Shown here: positions 7,908 to 15,307 of the stretch, piece by piece | How the letters are laid out: each line of letters starts with the position of its first letter | How positions within the stretch are numbered: the first letter of the stretch is position 1 | From: Peristeroidobacter soli | GTDB lineage: Bacteria; Pseudomonadota; Gammaproteobacteria; Steroidobacterales; Steroidobacteraceae | Reading direction: 5' to 3' | DNA length: 64,000 nt | NCBI RefSeq assembly: GCF_004138485.1 | Contig: NZ_RYEV01000011.1 | Span: 1-64,000, forward strand | The notes under the pieces: generated by a model | Told to the model about the DNA's origin: nothing | The model's input: only the letters and a program-made list of their open reading frames with translations | Database searches by the model: none | Program-made: the position numbers and the translations under genes

Positions 7908-9188
7908 ATGGCACACGTGATCGTGATTGGGGCTGGCATCGGCGGCGTGCCCGCAGCGTACGAATTGCGCAAGAAACTCGGCAAACAGCACGCGGTCACG
8001 TTGATCGGCGCCTCGCCGTACTTCGAGTTTACCCCGTCGAATCCATGGGTCGCCGTGGGCTGGCGTCAATGCGAGCAGACACGTGTCGCCTTACAAGAGC
8101 CGTTGCAAGCCAAAGGCGTGCAATGGATTGCCGAACGCGTCGATCGCATCGATGCGGATACCCGGCGCTTGCAACTGAGCGGCGGTCGCGAGCTCGACTA
8201 CGATTATCTGGTGATCGCCACCGGACCGAAGCTGGCGTTCGACGAAGTCCCGGGACTTGGGCCTGCCGGTTTCACGCAATCGGTCTGCACGCAGGAGCAT
8301 GCGGCGCAGACGTGGCAGAAGTATCAGGAGTTCATCAAGGATCCCGGGGCGATCGTGATCGGCGCTGCCGCCGGCGCGAGCTGCTTCGGGCCGGCGTATG
8401 AATTCGCGATGATCGTGGATGCCGACCTGCGCAAACGCAAGCTGCGCGATCGGGTGCCGATCACGTTCGTCACGAGCGAGCCGTATATCGGACACATGGG
8501 GCTCGGTGGCGTCGGCGACAGCAAAGGACTGATGGAATCGGAGCTGCGCCAGCGCCATATCAAGTGGCTGACCAACGCCAAGATCACGCGCGTCGAGAGT
8601 GGTTCGATCCTGGCCGTCGAGCACGACGAAGACGGCAAGCCGAAGAAGGAGCACGAAGTACCGTTCAAGTACGCCATGGTGATCCCGGCGTTCAAAGGTG
8701 TGGACGCGGTCGCTGCCGTGCCGGGATTGTGCAATCCACGCGGTTTCGTGCTGATCGATATGCAGCAGCGCTCGACGAAGTATCCAAACATTTTCTCCGC
8801 AGGCGTCTGTGTGGCGATCCCACCCGTGGAGGCGACACCGGTACCCACCGGCGCGCCCAAGACAGGTTACATGATCGAGTCGATGGTCAGCGCGCTGGTC
8901 GAGAACATCGCGGCGGATATCGACGGCAAATCCGCCACAGCCCAAGCGACCTGGAATGCCGTCTGCCTCGCCGACTTTGGAGACACGGGCGCGGCCTTCG
9001 TCGCGTTGCCGGAGATCCCACCGCGCAACGTCACGTGGGCTGGCGTGGGGAAGTGGGTGCATCTGGCGAAGATTGCCTTCGAAAAGTATTTCCTGCGCAA
9101 GGTCCGCACCGGCTCGGTGACGCCGATCTATGAGCGGTATGTGCTGAAGCTGTTGGGCATCGTTGCGCTCAAGGAGCGTCCTCAATGA
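7908..9188 (+). CDS. sqr: Sulfide:quinone oxidoreductase (type I-like)
   Basis: A 426-residue FAD enzyme that oxidises sulfide and passes electrons to membrane quinone. The N-terminal dinucleotide-binding motif is VIVIGAGIGG. The three redox cysteines known from Acidithiobacillus ferrooxidans SQR (128, 160, 356) are matched by Cys127 (SVCTQEH), Cys159 (ASCFGPAYEF) and Cys353 (CLADFGDTG). The quinone/FAD segment PTGAPKTGYMIESM is intact and an amphipathic C-terminal region (WVHLAKIAFEKYFL) suits membrane attachment. The ATG at 7908 is used because AGGAG lies 7 nt before it; the ATG at 7902 overlaps the permease stop but is too close. It lies between permease and channel genes of the pump. Confidence 0.92.
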   Translation: MAHVIVIGAGIGGVPAAYELRKKLGKQHAVTLIGASPYFEFTPSNPWVAVGWRQCEQTRVALQEPLQAKGVQWIAERVDRIDADTRRLQLSGGRELDYDYLVIATGPKLAFDEVPGLGPAGFTQSVCTQEHAAQTWQKYQEFIKDPGAIVIGAAAGASCFGPAYEFAMIVDADLRKRKLRDRVPITFVTSEPYIGHMGLGGVGDSKGLMESELRQRHIKWLTNAKITRVESGSILAVEHDEDGKPKKEHEVPFKYAMVIPAFKGVDAVAAVPGLCNPRGFVLIDMQQRSTKYPNIFSAGVCVAIPPVEATPVPTGAPKTGYMIESMVSALVENIAADIDGKSATAQATWNAVCLADFGDTGAAFVALPEIPPRNVTWAGVGKWVHLAKIAFEKYFLRKVRTGSVTPIYERYVLKLLGIVALKERPQ

Positions 9189-10486
9189 GATGGCCGGCGC
9201 GAGCGGGGAGCGTATTTCTCGCCATGGCGGCGGCGTCGGTCTGCATGTCATCTTCGGCGGAATCGCTATCCGAAGCATGGCAGATGGGACTGAGCAGAAA
9301 CATGGAATTCGCAGCCGTTGCGGCGGAGGCGGAGAGCGCTCGTGCCGCCGAAAGCGCGGCGCGTGCCGAACGGTGGCCGTCATTGACCGCTGCCGCCAGT
9401 TACACGCAATTCGATAACGCTCCGCAGCTCGACATCGTCGCGGCAGGGATGGCGTTGCAGGCTCCGATCTTTCCAGGTCAGTCCTACGCATCCGGTGGCG
9501 TACAGTTGAAGTTGCCCTTGTACACGAGCGGTCGCCTCTCGGCGCAGATCGGCGCCGCACATAAAGTGGCGATGGGCGCGGCGGATTCCGAGGCGGCCGC
9601 GCGCTCCGGCTTACGCATGGCGATCGCGACGGCCTATGTGAACGTGCTCCGGTCGCAGCGCCTGCTGCAAGCGGCGCAGTCATCGGTGACGAGTCTGAAG
9701 GCTCATGCGAGCGACGTGAAGCTCATGGTCGAGCGTGAGTTGGTGACCCGCAGCGACTTGTTGGCGGCGCAAGTGGCCCTGGCAAATGCGGAACAGCTGC
9801 GCGTGCAGGCTGACAACGGCGTGGCGTTGGCCTACGCAGGCTACAACCGGCTCGTTGGCGAACCGAGCGAGCGCACGCCGGAGCTCGACGCCGTGTTGCC
9901 CATCGAGCGGGCGCTCAGCGAACAACCACTGGATCAACTGATTCAGAGCGCGCTGAATTCACGCAGTGAAATTTCGGCGCTGGGCGCCCAGGCCGATGCG
10001 TTGTCGCTGCAGTCGGATGCACAGCGCGCCCTATTGCTGCCGCAGCTGGCGCTGTCCGGCGGCTATACCTATGTCGAGAACGAGATCCTCGACCGGCAAA
10101 GCTTCGCGGCGGTCGGCATCGGCGTGAGCTGGAATCTTTTCGACGGTGGCGTGGTGCGTAATCGCAGCGAATCGCTGCGGCGTGCCAGTCGCGCGGCTCA
10201 GCACCGGCTCGATGATTTGCGATCCCAAGTACAGCTCGAGGTTCGGCAAGCCTGGTTGGATGTGCGTGCGGCTCAGGCAAGAATCGCCGCACTACGAGAA
10301 GCCAGAGCGCAGGCCGAAGAGAATCTGCGCATGTCGCGGGAGCTTTACGGCGGCGAGCTTGGCACCAATACGCAGGTCTTGGACGCCGTCACTTTGCAGA
10401 TCACCGCGACCAGCAATCACGACAATGCGGTGCTGGACGAAGCGCTGTCACTGCTGGCGTTGGAGCGCGCGGTGGGCAGGTTATGA
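9185..10486 (+). CDS. TolC-family outer-membrane efflux channel
   Basis: A 433-residue outer-membrane efflux protein with a signal peptide (about 1-25, ending in an Ala/Ser-rich stretch). Two structural repeats of long coiled-coil helices and beta strands are visible, with repeat motifs such as VTRSDLLAAQVALANAEQ in the first half and LREARAQAEENLRMSREL in the second. It supplies the exit duct for the RND pump. The start codon overlaps the SQR stop by 4 nt and its own stop overlaps the CydP start by 4 nt, so it is embedded in one translationally coupled transcript. Confidence 0.92.
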   Translation: MRWPARAGSVFLAMAAASVCMSSSAESLSEAWQMGLSRNMEFAAVAAEAESARAAESAARAERWPSLTAAASYTQFDNAPQLDIVAAGMALQAPIFPGQSYASGGVQLKLPLYTSGRLSAQIGAAHKVAMGAADSEAAARSGLRMAIATAYVNVLRSQRLLQAAQSSVTSLKAHASDVKLMVERELVTRSDLLAAQVALANAEQLRVQADNGVALAYAGYNRLVGEPSERTPELDAVLPIERALSEQPLDQLIQSALNSRSEISALGAQADALSLQSDAQRALLLPQLALSGGYTYVENEILDRQSFAAVGIGVSWNLFDGGVVRNRSESLRRASRAAQHRLDDLRSQVQLEVRQAWLDVRAAQARIAALREARAQAEENLRMSRELYGGELGTNTQVLDAVTLQITATSNHDNAVLDEALSLLALERAVGRL

Positions 10487-10686
10487 GCGCGGCACACGGC
10501 GATGATTGGCGCAGCTGGCTGCGACGGAAGATCGGCTGGTTGCTGCTGGTCAAACTGCTCGGCTTGCTGTTGCTGCGCTCGATGTTCTTCTCCGGCGAGC
10601 ATCGCCAGAGCGTCGATGAGGACAGCCTGGCGCAGCGCCTGGCGATCGAGCAAGCCAACAACCAACGAGAAGCGAGGTCACCGTGA
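10483..10686 (+). CDS. cydP: CydP, small cytochrome bd-associated membrane protein
   Basis: A 67-residue protein with one hydrophobic helix (about 18-37, IGWLLLVKLLGLLLLRSMFF) followed by an HRQSVD segment, the pattern of CydP, the putative small subunit encoded directly upstream of cydAB in several proteobacteria. It overlaps the channel gene before it and cydA after it by 4 nt each, which ties the efflux half of the operon to the oxidase half. Its role in assembling or stabilising the bd oxidase is inferred from the family. Confidence 0.8.
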   Translation: MSAAHGDDWRSWLRRKIGWLLLVKLLGLLLLRSMFFSGEHRQSVDEDSLAQRLAIEQANNQREARSP

Positions 10687-12263
10687 TCGATTTCGAAGTC
10701 GTCAATCTGTCGCGCCTGCAGTTCGCGCTGACCGCGCTGTATCACTTCCTGTTCGTGCCGCTGACGCTCGGGCTGTCGATGATCCTGGTGATCATGGAGG
10801 CCACATACGTGATGACCGGCAAGGTCATCTGGAAACAGATGACGCAGTTCTGGGGCGTGCTGTTTGGGATCAACTTCGCCATGGGCGTTGCGACCGGCAT
10901 CACCATGGAGTTTCAGTTCGGCACCAACTGGGCCTATTACTCGCACTACGTCGGCGACATTTTCGGCGCGCCGCTCGCGATCGAAGGACTGATGGCGTTC
11001 TTTCTGGAGTCCACGTTCGTCGGGCTGTTCTTCTTCGGCTGGAACCGGCTGTCGAAAGTGGGGCATCTGATCGTCACCGGGCTGGTGGCGCTCGGTTCGA
11101 GCCTGTCTGCGCTGTGGATTCTGATCGCGAATGCCTGGATGCAGAATCCGATCGGCGCGGAGTTCAATTACGAAACCATGCGAATGGAGCTCACCTCGTT
11201 CGGCGCGGTGATCTTCAATCCGGTCGCGCAGGCGAAATTCGTCCACACGGTTGCCGCAGGCTATGTGGTCGGGTCGATCTTCGTGCTCTCGATCAGCGCG
11301 TGGTATCTGCTGCGCGGTCGTAACGTCGAGGTCGCACGGCGCTCGCTCGCGGTGGCCGCGAGTTTCGGCCTCGCGTGCTCGCTGTCGGTGGTAGTGCTGG
11401 GCGACGAGTCCGGCTACGTCGCCAGCGAGAACCAGAAGATGAAGATCGCCGCAATCGAAGCGGCGTGGCACACGGAGCCGGCGCCGGCCGGATTCACATT
11501 GTTCGGCGTGCCCGATGTGGCCGAGCGGCGCACGCATGCGGAAGTGAAGGTGCCGTGGCTGCTCGGGCTGATCGCGACGCGCTCTATCGACGGTGAGGTC
11601 GCTGGAATCACGGAACTCGTGGAGCACGCCAAGCAGCGCGTGCGTAATGGCATGCAAGCGCACGGCGCCTTGCAAAGACTGCGAGCCGATCCAAACGACA
11701 GCGTGGCGCGTGCCGAGTTCGACAAGCATCGGAGCGATCTCGGCTACGGATTGCTTCTGCTGCGCTATACAACCGATCCTGCCAAGGCCGACGAGGCCCT
11801 GATCGAGCGCGCGGCCTGGTCGACCGTGCCCAATGTTCCGGTGCTGTTCTGGAGCTTCCGGATCATGGTGGCGCTGGGCTTCTTTTTCATTTTCCTGTTC
11901 GGCGCGACCTTCTATCTGGCCTCGCGCCATCGCCTCGATCGCCACCGCTGGTTCCTGCGACTGGCATTTTTCAGCTTGCCCTTGCCCTGGATCGCCGCCG
12001 AGCTGGGTTGGATCGTGGCCGAATACGGTCGACAGCCGTGGGCGATCGATGGACTGTTGCCGACGTTTCTCGGTGTCTCCACGACGTCGGCGGCCAACGT
12101 CTGGATGTCGCTGCTGGGCTTCGTCGTGTTCTACACCACGCTCGCTGTCGTCGATATTTATCTAATGCTCCGAGTGGTGCGTCGAGGGCCGGACGGGCTC
12201 GGCTACTGGCCGCAACCGTCATCCACTTCCCAACCTGCGCCGGCCGCGGCCGCCGTTTCCTGA
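10683..12263 (+). CDS. cydA: Cytochrome bd quinol oxidase subunit I
   Basis: A 526-residue multi-helix membrane protein. The heme ligands of E. coli CydA (His19, His186, Met393) are matched by His21, His188 and Met395, and the quinol-loop motif GRQPW is present. Length equals the long Q-loop subfamily. The enzyme oxidises quinol and reduces oxygen to water; bd oxidases are known to resist sulfide, unlike heme-copper oxidases. The GTG start overlaps the CydP stop. Placement in an operon with SQR suggests it takes the electrons SQR puts into the quinone pool. Confidence 0.97.
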   Translation: MIDFEVVNLSRLQFALTALYHFLFVPLTLGLSMILVIMEATYVMTGKVIWKQMTQFWGVLFGINFAMGVATGITMEFQFGTNWAYYSHYVGDIFGAPLAIEGLMAFFLESTFVGLFFFGWNRLSKVGHLIVTGLVALGSSLSALWILIANAWMQNPIGAEFNYETMRMELTSFGAVIFNPVAQAKFVHTVAAGYVVGSIFVLSISAWYLLRGRNVEVARRSLAVAASFGLACSLSVVVLGDESGYVASENQKMKIAAIEAAWHTEPAPAGFTLFGVPDVAERRTHAEVKVPWLLGLIATRSIDGEVAGITELVEHAKQRVRNGMQAHGALQRLRADPNDSVARAEFDKHRSDLGYGLLLLRYTTDPAKADEALIERAAWSTVPNVPVLFWSFRIMVALGFFFIFLFGATFYLASRHRLDRHRWFLRLAFFSLPLPWIAAELGWIVAEYGRQPWAIDGLLPTFLGVSTTSAANVWMSLLGFVVFYTTLAVVDIYLMLRVVRRGPDGLGYWPQPSSTSQPAPAAAAVS

Positions 12264-12273
12264 AGGTGCCGCC

Positions 12274-13410
12274 ATGTTCGACTATGAAACATTGCGTCTG
12301 ATCTGGTGGGCGATTCTCGGCGTGTTGCTCATCGGCTTCGCGGTGATGGACGGCTTCGATCTCGGCGTCGGCGCGATCTTTCGTTTCGTCGGCCGCAACG
12401 ATGAGGAGCGCCGCGTGCTGCTGGAGACCGTGGAGCCGGTGTGGGAGGGCAACCAGGTCTGGTTCATTCTGGGCGGCGGTGCTGCGTTCGCGGCGTGGCC
12501 ATTGCTGTACGCCGCGGCGTTCTCGGGGCTATATCTGGCACTGTTCCTGGTGTTGATCGCGCTCATCTTGCGGCCGGTGGGTTTCACTTTCCGAGGTCAC
12601 GTAGATGATGCGCGCTGGCGCAATGTCTGGGACTGGGCGCTGTTCGTCGGCGGCGCCGCGCCGGCGCTGCTGTTCGGTGTCGCCTTCGGCAATCTGTTGC
12701 TGGGCATTCCATTTCATTTCGATGAGTTGAGGCGGCCCGTGTACACGGCGGGCTTCTTCAACCTGCTGCATCCGTTCGCATTGTTGGCCGGGATCGTCAG
12801 CCTGAGCATGCTCGTGATGCACGGTGCGACGTATGCCGCGCTGAAGATCGACCGTTCCCTGGCTTCGCGGGCCGCGGCGGTCGGCAGGGTAGGGGCGCTG
12901 GTGTTGATCGTCGCGTTCGTAATGGCCGGGTTCTGGATCGCCACCGGCATCGACGGGCATCGGATCGTGTCCGAGATCAACACCGCCGGACCTTCCAACC
13001 CGGTGGCGAAAGGCGTCGAGTTGATACGCGGTGGCTGGCTTGAGAACTATCGCGCGCACGCGTCGTTATGGATCGTTCCCGGACTGGCGTTGGCGATGGC
13101 GCTCGTGACCGAGCGCCTGCTGAACCGCGGACGTTACGGTTTGGCATTCCTGAGCAGCGCGCTAGCAGTGGCGGGGGTGATTCTCACCGCGGGCATCGCG
13201 ATGTTTCCTTTCCTCATGCCATCCTCGATCCAGCCGGGTCACGGGCTGACGATTTGGGATGCCTCCAGCAGCGCGAAGACGTTGGGAATCATGCTGGTGG
13301 CGGTCATCGTGTTCTTGCCGATCGTGCTGGCGTATACGAGTTGGGTGTTTCGCACGTTACGCGGCGAGGTAACGCTCGAGCACGTGCGGCGTCAGTCCGG
13401 ACTCTACTGA
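12274..13410 (+). CDS. cydB: Cytochrome bd quinol oxidase subunit II
   Basis: A 378-residue membrane protein with the N-terminal CydB signature (WWAILGVLLIGFAVMDGFDL) and the conserved WEGNQVW segment, and about eight or nine hydrophobic helices. It is the partner of CydA in the heterodimeric oxidase. It starts 10 nt after cydA and is followed by CydX. Length and motifs are normal for the family. Confidence 0.97.
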   Translation: MFDYETLRLIWWAILGVLLIGFAVMDGFDLGVGAIFRFVGRNDEERRVLLETVEPVWEGNQVWFILGGGAAFAAWPLLYAAAFSGLYLALFLVLIALILRPVGFTFRGHVDDARWRNVWDWALFVGGAAPALLFGVAFGNLLLGIPFHFDELRRPVYTAGFFNLLHPFALLAGIVSLSMLVMHGATYAALKIDRSLASRAAAVGRVGALVLIVAFVMAGFWIATGIDGHRIVSEINTAGPSNPVAKGVELIRGGWLENYRAHASLWIVPGLALAMALVTERLLNRGRYGLAFLSSALAVAGVILTAGIAMFPFLMPSSIQPGHGLTIWDASSSAKTLGIMLVAVIVFLPIVLAYTSWVFRTLRGEVTLEHVRRQSGLY

Positions 13411-13434
13411 TCCATTAAGTGAAGAGGCAGTCCT

Positions 13435-13554
13435 ATGTGGTACTTCTCCTGGATTCTCGGCTTGGGCTTGGCCCTGGTGTTCGGCGTGCTCAATGCCATG
13501 TGGTATGAGTTCGGTGAGCGCGACGAGCAGCATGGCTTTGGGCCCGAGGCATAG
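13435..13554 (+). CDS. cydX: CydX-type small subunit of cytochrome bd
   Basis: A 39-residue single-helix protein starting MWYFSWILGLGLALVFGVLN and continuing with a short acidic tail containing WYE. This is the CydX/CbdX pattern: Met-Trp-Tyr-Phe-x-Trp-Ile-Leu-Gly, one helix, then a charged C-terminus. CydX binds CydA and stabilises the di-heme site. It lies 24 nt after cydB with GAAGAGG upstream of the ATG, in the usual position at the end of cydABX. Confidence 0.93.
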   Translation: MWYFSWILGLGLALVFGVLNAMWYEFGERDEQHGFGPEA

Positions 13555-13565
13555 GGGGATTGATC

Positions 13566-14003
13566 ATGCATCCCTATCCCCATGTGTATCGAGTGAGTGC
13601 CAAGGCCGTGCTGAGCGGCAATGTCACGGTCGAATCGCCCGGCCTGCCGCCGTTGCAGACTGCGCCGCCGGTGGAGTTCGATGGCCCCGGCGATGCCTGG
13701 TCGCCCGAGACGTTGCTCTGTGGCGCCATCGCGGATTGTTTCATCCTGACTTTCCGGGCGGTCGCGCGCGCCGCGAAGTTCGAGTGGTCGAAGTTAGAAT
13801 GTCACGTCGACGGAACCCTGGAGCGCGTCGAGGGCGTAGCGCAGTTCACGAAGTATGCCGTCCATGTCACGCTCACGCTGGCAGGGAACGGGGATGAGGC
13901 GAAAGCCAAATCTCTGCTGGAGCGCTCGGAGCGCGGCTGCTTGATCTCGAACTCCGTGCGGGGTGAACGCACCTTATATATGGAGGTGCTGTCCGAGGTG
14001 TGA
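13566..14003 (+). CDS. OsmC-family thiol-dependent peroxidase-like protein
   Basis: A 145-residue OsmC/Ohr-fold protein. The two redox cysteines of the family are present as Cys58 (AIADCFILTF) and Cys125 (ERGCLISNSV). OsmC-family enzymes reduce organic hydroperoxides, and some act on or sense sulfane sulfur. The ATG at 13566 follows an AGGGGG ribosome site by 7 nt; an upstream TTG at 13560 is in frame but less well placed. It lies 11 nt after CydX, so it is probably the last intact gene of the sulfide/oxidase operon. Role in persulfide clearance is inferred from context. Confidence 0.85.
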   Translation: MHPYPHVYRVSAKAVLSGNVTVESPGLPPLQTAPPVEFDGPGDAWSPETLLCGAIADCFILTFRAVARAAKFEWSKLECHVDGTLERVEGVAQFTKYAVHVTLTLAGNGDEAKAKSLLERSERGCLISNSVRGERTLYMEVLSEV

Positions 14004-14107
14004 TTCATATTTATCATGCACGGTCGATGCCGGTGGATGCGCTCGGGCTCGAACGGCTACTACTTCGCATCAGCGACGGCTGTGTGCGAGCGGGCGTCCA
14101 CAGCTGA

Positions 14108-14653
14108 ATGAGCAACCTTCTGGACGTGGCTGCCCTCCTTGGAGCGATACTGCTGGGCTATCTGCTCTACCTCGTGCTGTTCGAACGCGGCGTATTCTAC
14201 AAAACCAGCACAGCGCTCCATGGGCTGAGCGAATCGCAGCGCCTGCGGCTGCTCAGCGCCGTGTTGGGGACGCCAGCACAGCGCATCGATTCGATTCGCG
14301 TCCTTCGAGAGGGCGCCGACCTCTATGACGCTCAGTTTGCCGCGATGGCTGCGGCGAAACACTCCGTTCACCTCGAAGTGTATATCTACTATCCGGGGCG
14401 GATTGCGGAGGCCTATCTTGCTGCCCTCTGCGAGCGCGCCAGATGTGGGGTGCGCGTGCGTGTGGTGATCGATGCGATCGGCAGTCTGCGCCGTGCCGGG
14501 CGCCGTCGGTACGGCGTGCTTCTCGAGGCAGGGGTCGAGATCTTTGAATACAACTCGGCGAGTTATCGAACGTCATCAGTGAGATGTCGTAGTCCCTCAG
14601 CTAAGAGGGAACACGTGCCTCATGCGCGGATGTCCCGGTTCGTTACGCGATGA
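14108..14653 (+). pseudogene. Truncated cardiolipin-synthase/phospholipase D-like gene
   Basis: The first 150 or so codons match the N-terminal part of PLD-superfamily cardiolipin synthases: one membrane helix, then VHLEVYIYYPGRIAEAYLAAL, RVRVVIDAIGS and LLEAGVEIFEYNS. Family similarity stops at about 14560, before the first HxKxxxxD catalytic motif, and the frame ends in an unrelated arginine/serine-rich tail. Neither HKD motif is present, so it cannot be active. A downstream universal-stress gene is also broken, suggesting that deletions have hit this stretch. Confidence 0.8.
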
Positions 14654-14701
14654 GAGGCACTAGTATCTTCGACAGCAATCGCAGTCGTCGGGCGGACCGC
14701 C

Positions 14702-15011
14702 ATGTATCGGAAAATACTCGTCGCAGTCGATGGCAGCACGACCTCGCTGCGGGGGCTGGATGAAGCGATGCGCGTAGCGAAGGCGACCGGGGGATGCCTC
14801 GGAGGAGATCATCGCTCAGGCCAAGGACTGGCCCGCGGACTTGATCGTACTCGGAACACACGGCCGCCGTGGACTGACGCGACTGGTCATGGGCAGCGAC
14901 GCGGAGCGAGTGTTGCGGCGATCGCCGGTTCCGGTATTGATGGTTCGAGGAAATTGGCTAGACCGCGGCGAGCCTGTTCTGTCTGAATCCAGGAGATTGA
15001 ATCATGAGTAA
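14702..15011 (+). pseudogene. Universal stress protein relic with internal deletion
   Basis: The first 30 codons read a UspA N-terminus (YRKILVAVDGSTTSLRGLDEA). At about 14796 the reading must shift frame to recover the family C-terminus: ASEEIIAQAKDWPADLIVLG, THGRRGLTRLVMGSDAE and VPVLMVRGN, ending at a stop at 15009-15011. About 70 residues that the intact paralogue at 18791-19270 has between these blocks are missing, so a deletion removed the middle and broke the frame. The relic's 3' end overlaps the start of the next gene (15004). Confidence 0.85.
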
Positions 15012-15288
15012 GTCACAAATTGCGTCTGGACCGATCCAGGTCCTGATGGCGGCAATCATGTTCGCCGGCGCTGCATTCGCAGCAGAAGTGCCACCGGCCG
15101 CCGACCCGGTTCCATCCAAGGAAGTGCGTGCGAAGATGGCGGCAGCGCACGAGGCGATGGCGGCCTGCTTACGCTCCGATAAGAGCGTTGCCGATTGCCG
15201 TAACGAAATGCAGACGACCTGCAGGAAGATGCACGGCGATGGCTGCATGATGATGAGCATGGGAATGCATGATCACATGCAGAAGTAA
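15004..15288 (+). CDS. Secreted Met/His/Cys-rich small protein, possible metal binder
   Basis: A 94-residue protein with a signal peptide (cleavage probably after AGAAFA near residue 27), leaving a mature chain of about 67 residues. The mature part has four cysteines (in AACLRSD, ADCRNE, TTCRKM and GDGCMM) and ends in a Met/His-rich tail (MHGDGCMMMSMGMHDHMQK). Such tails bind soft metals such as copper or silver in other proteins; four cysteines suggest two disulfides in the periplasm. No named family was recognised. It has a GGAG ribosome site upstream and follows the Usp relic on the same strand. Confidence 0.7.
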   Translation: MSKSQIASGPIQVLMAAIMFAGAAFAAEVPPAADPVPSKEVRAKMAAAHEAMAACLRSDKSVADCRNEMQTTCRKMHGDGCMMMSMGMHDHMQK

Positions 15289-15307
15289 TAGCCCAGGTGG
15301 CGTCGCC

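Noticed and set aside
8091-9683. Open frame of 530 codons opposite SQR and TolC
   Set aside because: No ribosome site or motifs, low-complexity start; shadow of the plus-strand genes.
10401-11945. Open frame of 514 codons opposite cydA
   Set aside because: His/Arg/Glu-rich shadow with no recognisable domain.
14592-14610. Hairpin TCCCTC/GAGGGA as a regulatory RNA or terminator
   Set aside because: Only 6 bp within a decayed gene tail and without T-run; too weak to call.
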